Both the position numbers and the translations under genes were made by a program. A stretch of DNA of 5,816 nt, taken from the NCBI GenBank assembly GCA_003561595.1, contig PWWF01000282.1:1-5816 (forward strand), written 5' to 3'. This document shows, piece after piece, positions 5,704 through 5,816 of the stretch. Position 1 is the first letter of the stretch; every line of letters starts with the position of its first letter. Below the pieces are notes generated by a model. It saw only the letters and a program-made list of their open reading frames with translations. It was not told the origin of the DNA and searched no databases. This stretch comes from Paracoccaceae bacterium. GTDB lineage: Bacteria > Pseudomonadota > Alphaproteobacteria > Rhodobacterales > Rhodobacteraceae.

Positions 5704-5734
5704 CGGGCAGGCTTGGGTTACGCGACTGCCCGCC
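5702..5734. repeat. 9-bp perfect inverted repeat
   Basis: GGCGGGCAG (5702-5710) pairs exactly with CTGCCCGCC (5726-5734) around a 15-nt loop. It lies upstream of the small membrane gene and has no T-run on either side. It may be the terminator of a gene outside the window, part of the same repeat cluster as the next element, or chance in GC-rich DNA. Confidence 0.45.
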
Positions 5735-5749
5735 CGCGCGCGTCAGGCC

Positions 5750-5799
5750 GCGCCCGCGAGGCGTGCAGGGGGGGGTGGGTGGGCACGGCTCGCGGGCGC
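5750..5799 (+). repeat. G-quadruplex-loop hairpin, copy 2
   Basis: GCGCCCGCGAG (5750-5760) pairs exactly with CTCGCGGGCGC (5789-5799), 11 bp. After one G/G mismatch (5761/5788), CGTGC (5762-5766) pairs with GCACG (5783-5787). The loop is again 16 nt (5767-5782), and with G5783 it reads AGGGGGGGGTGGGTGGG, still able to supply four G-triplets with one-base spacers. It is the inverted counterpart of copy 1 near the left edge of the window, and its loop aligns without gaps to copy 3. Confidence 0.65.
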
Positions 5800-5816
5800 C
5801 CTCAGCGACCCGCGCG

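Noticed and set aside
1..5816. Composite mobile element bounded by the inverted G-rich repeats
   Set aside because: The genes between the repeats are core housekeeping genes. There is no transposase or target-site duplication, and a third copy lies next to the first.

Overview
This GC-rich window looks like the core chromosome of an alphaproteobacterium, most likely in the Rhodobacterales (Roseobacter/Paracoccus-type). That is inferred from the lepB-rnc-era order, a DUF1491 gene directly behind era, the protein sequences and the codon use. No transposase, integrase, phage gene, rRNA, tRNA or CRISPR array is visible.

Layout from left to right. Positions 1-225 hold no gene but carry two large G-rich hairpins. 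On the minus strand there follow a DUF1491 protein (226-552) and the GTPase Era (549-1460), joined by an ATGA overlap. A GNAT acetyltransferase (1563-2042, plus) sits antisense between era and rnc. RNase III (rnc, 2027-2725) and signal peptidase I (lepB, 2722-3510) are on the minus strand and joined by a GTGA overlap. A short divergent promoter region (about 3511-3645) separates lepB from the leucine locus on the plus strand. That locus has a probably leaderless 22-codon leucine leader peptide (3646-3714), overlapping RNA hairpins, a 10-codon second upstream ORF (3750-3782) and leuA (2-isopropylmalate synthase, 3839-5404). A 73-residue one-TM protein (5425-5646, minus) converges on leuA. Positions 5647-5816 hold its promoter region and more inverted repeats.

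The minus-strand genes cover protein export (LepB), RNA processing (Rnc) and ribosome assembly (Era), as in many proteobacteria. leuA commits carbon to leucine. Its leader suggests control by leucine supply: a run of four Leu codons, alternative hairpins, and a gated second uORF ending in a start/stop overlap with an in-frame leuA codon.

The two observations most worth pursuing are the two-uORF leuA leader and a three-copy dispersed element. Each copy of that element is a hairpin with a 16-nt loop of the form A-R-GGG-N-GGG-N-GGG-T-GG, which can form a G-quadruplex. The copies are at about 57-86 (minus), 158-191 (plus) and 5750-5799 (plus). All structures were found by eye; no folding program or database search was run.
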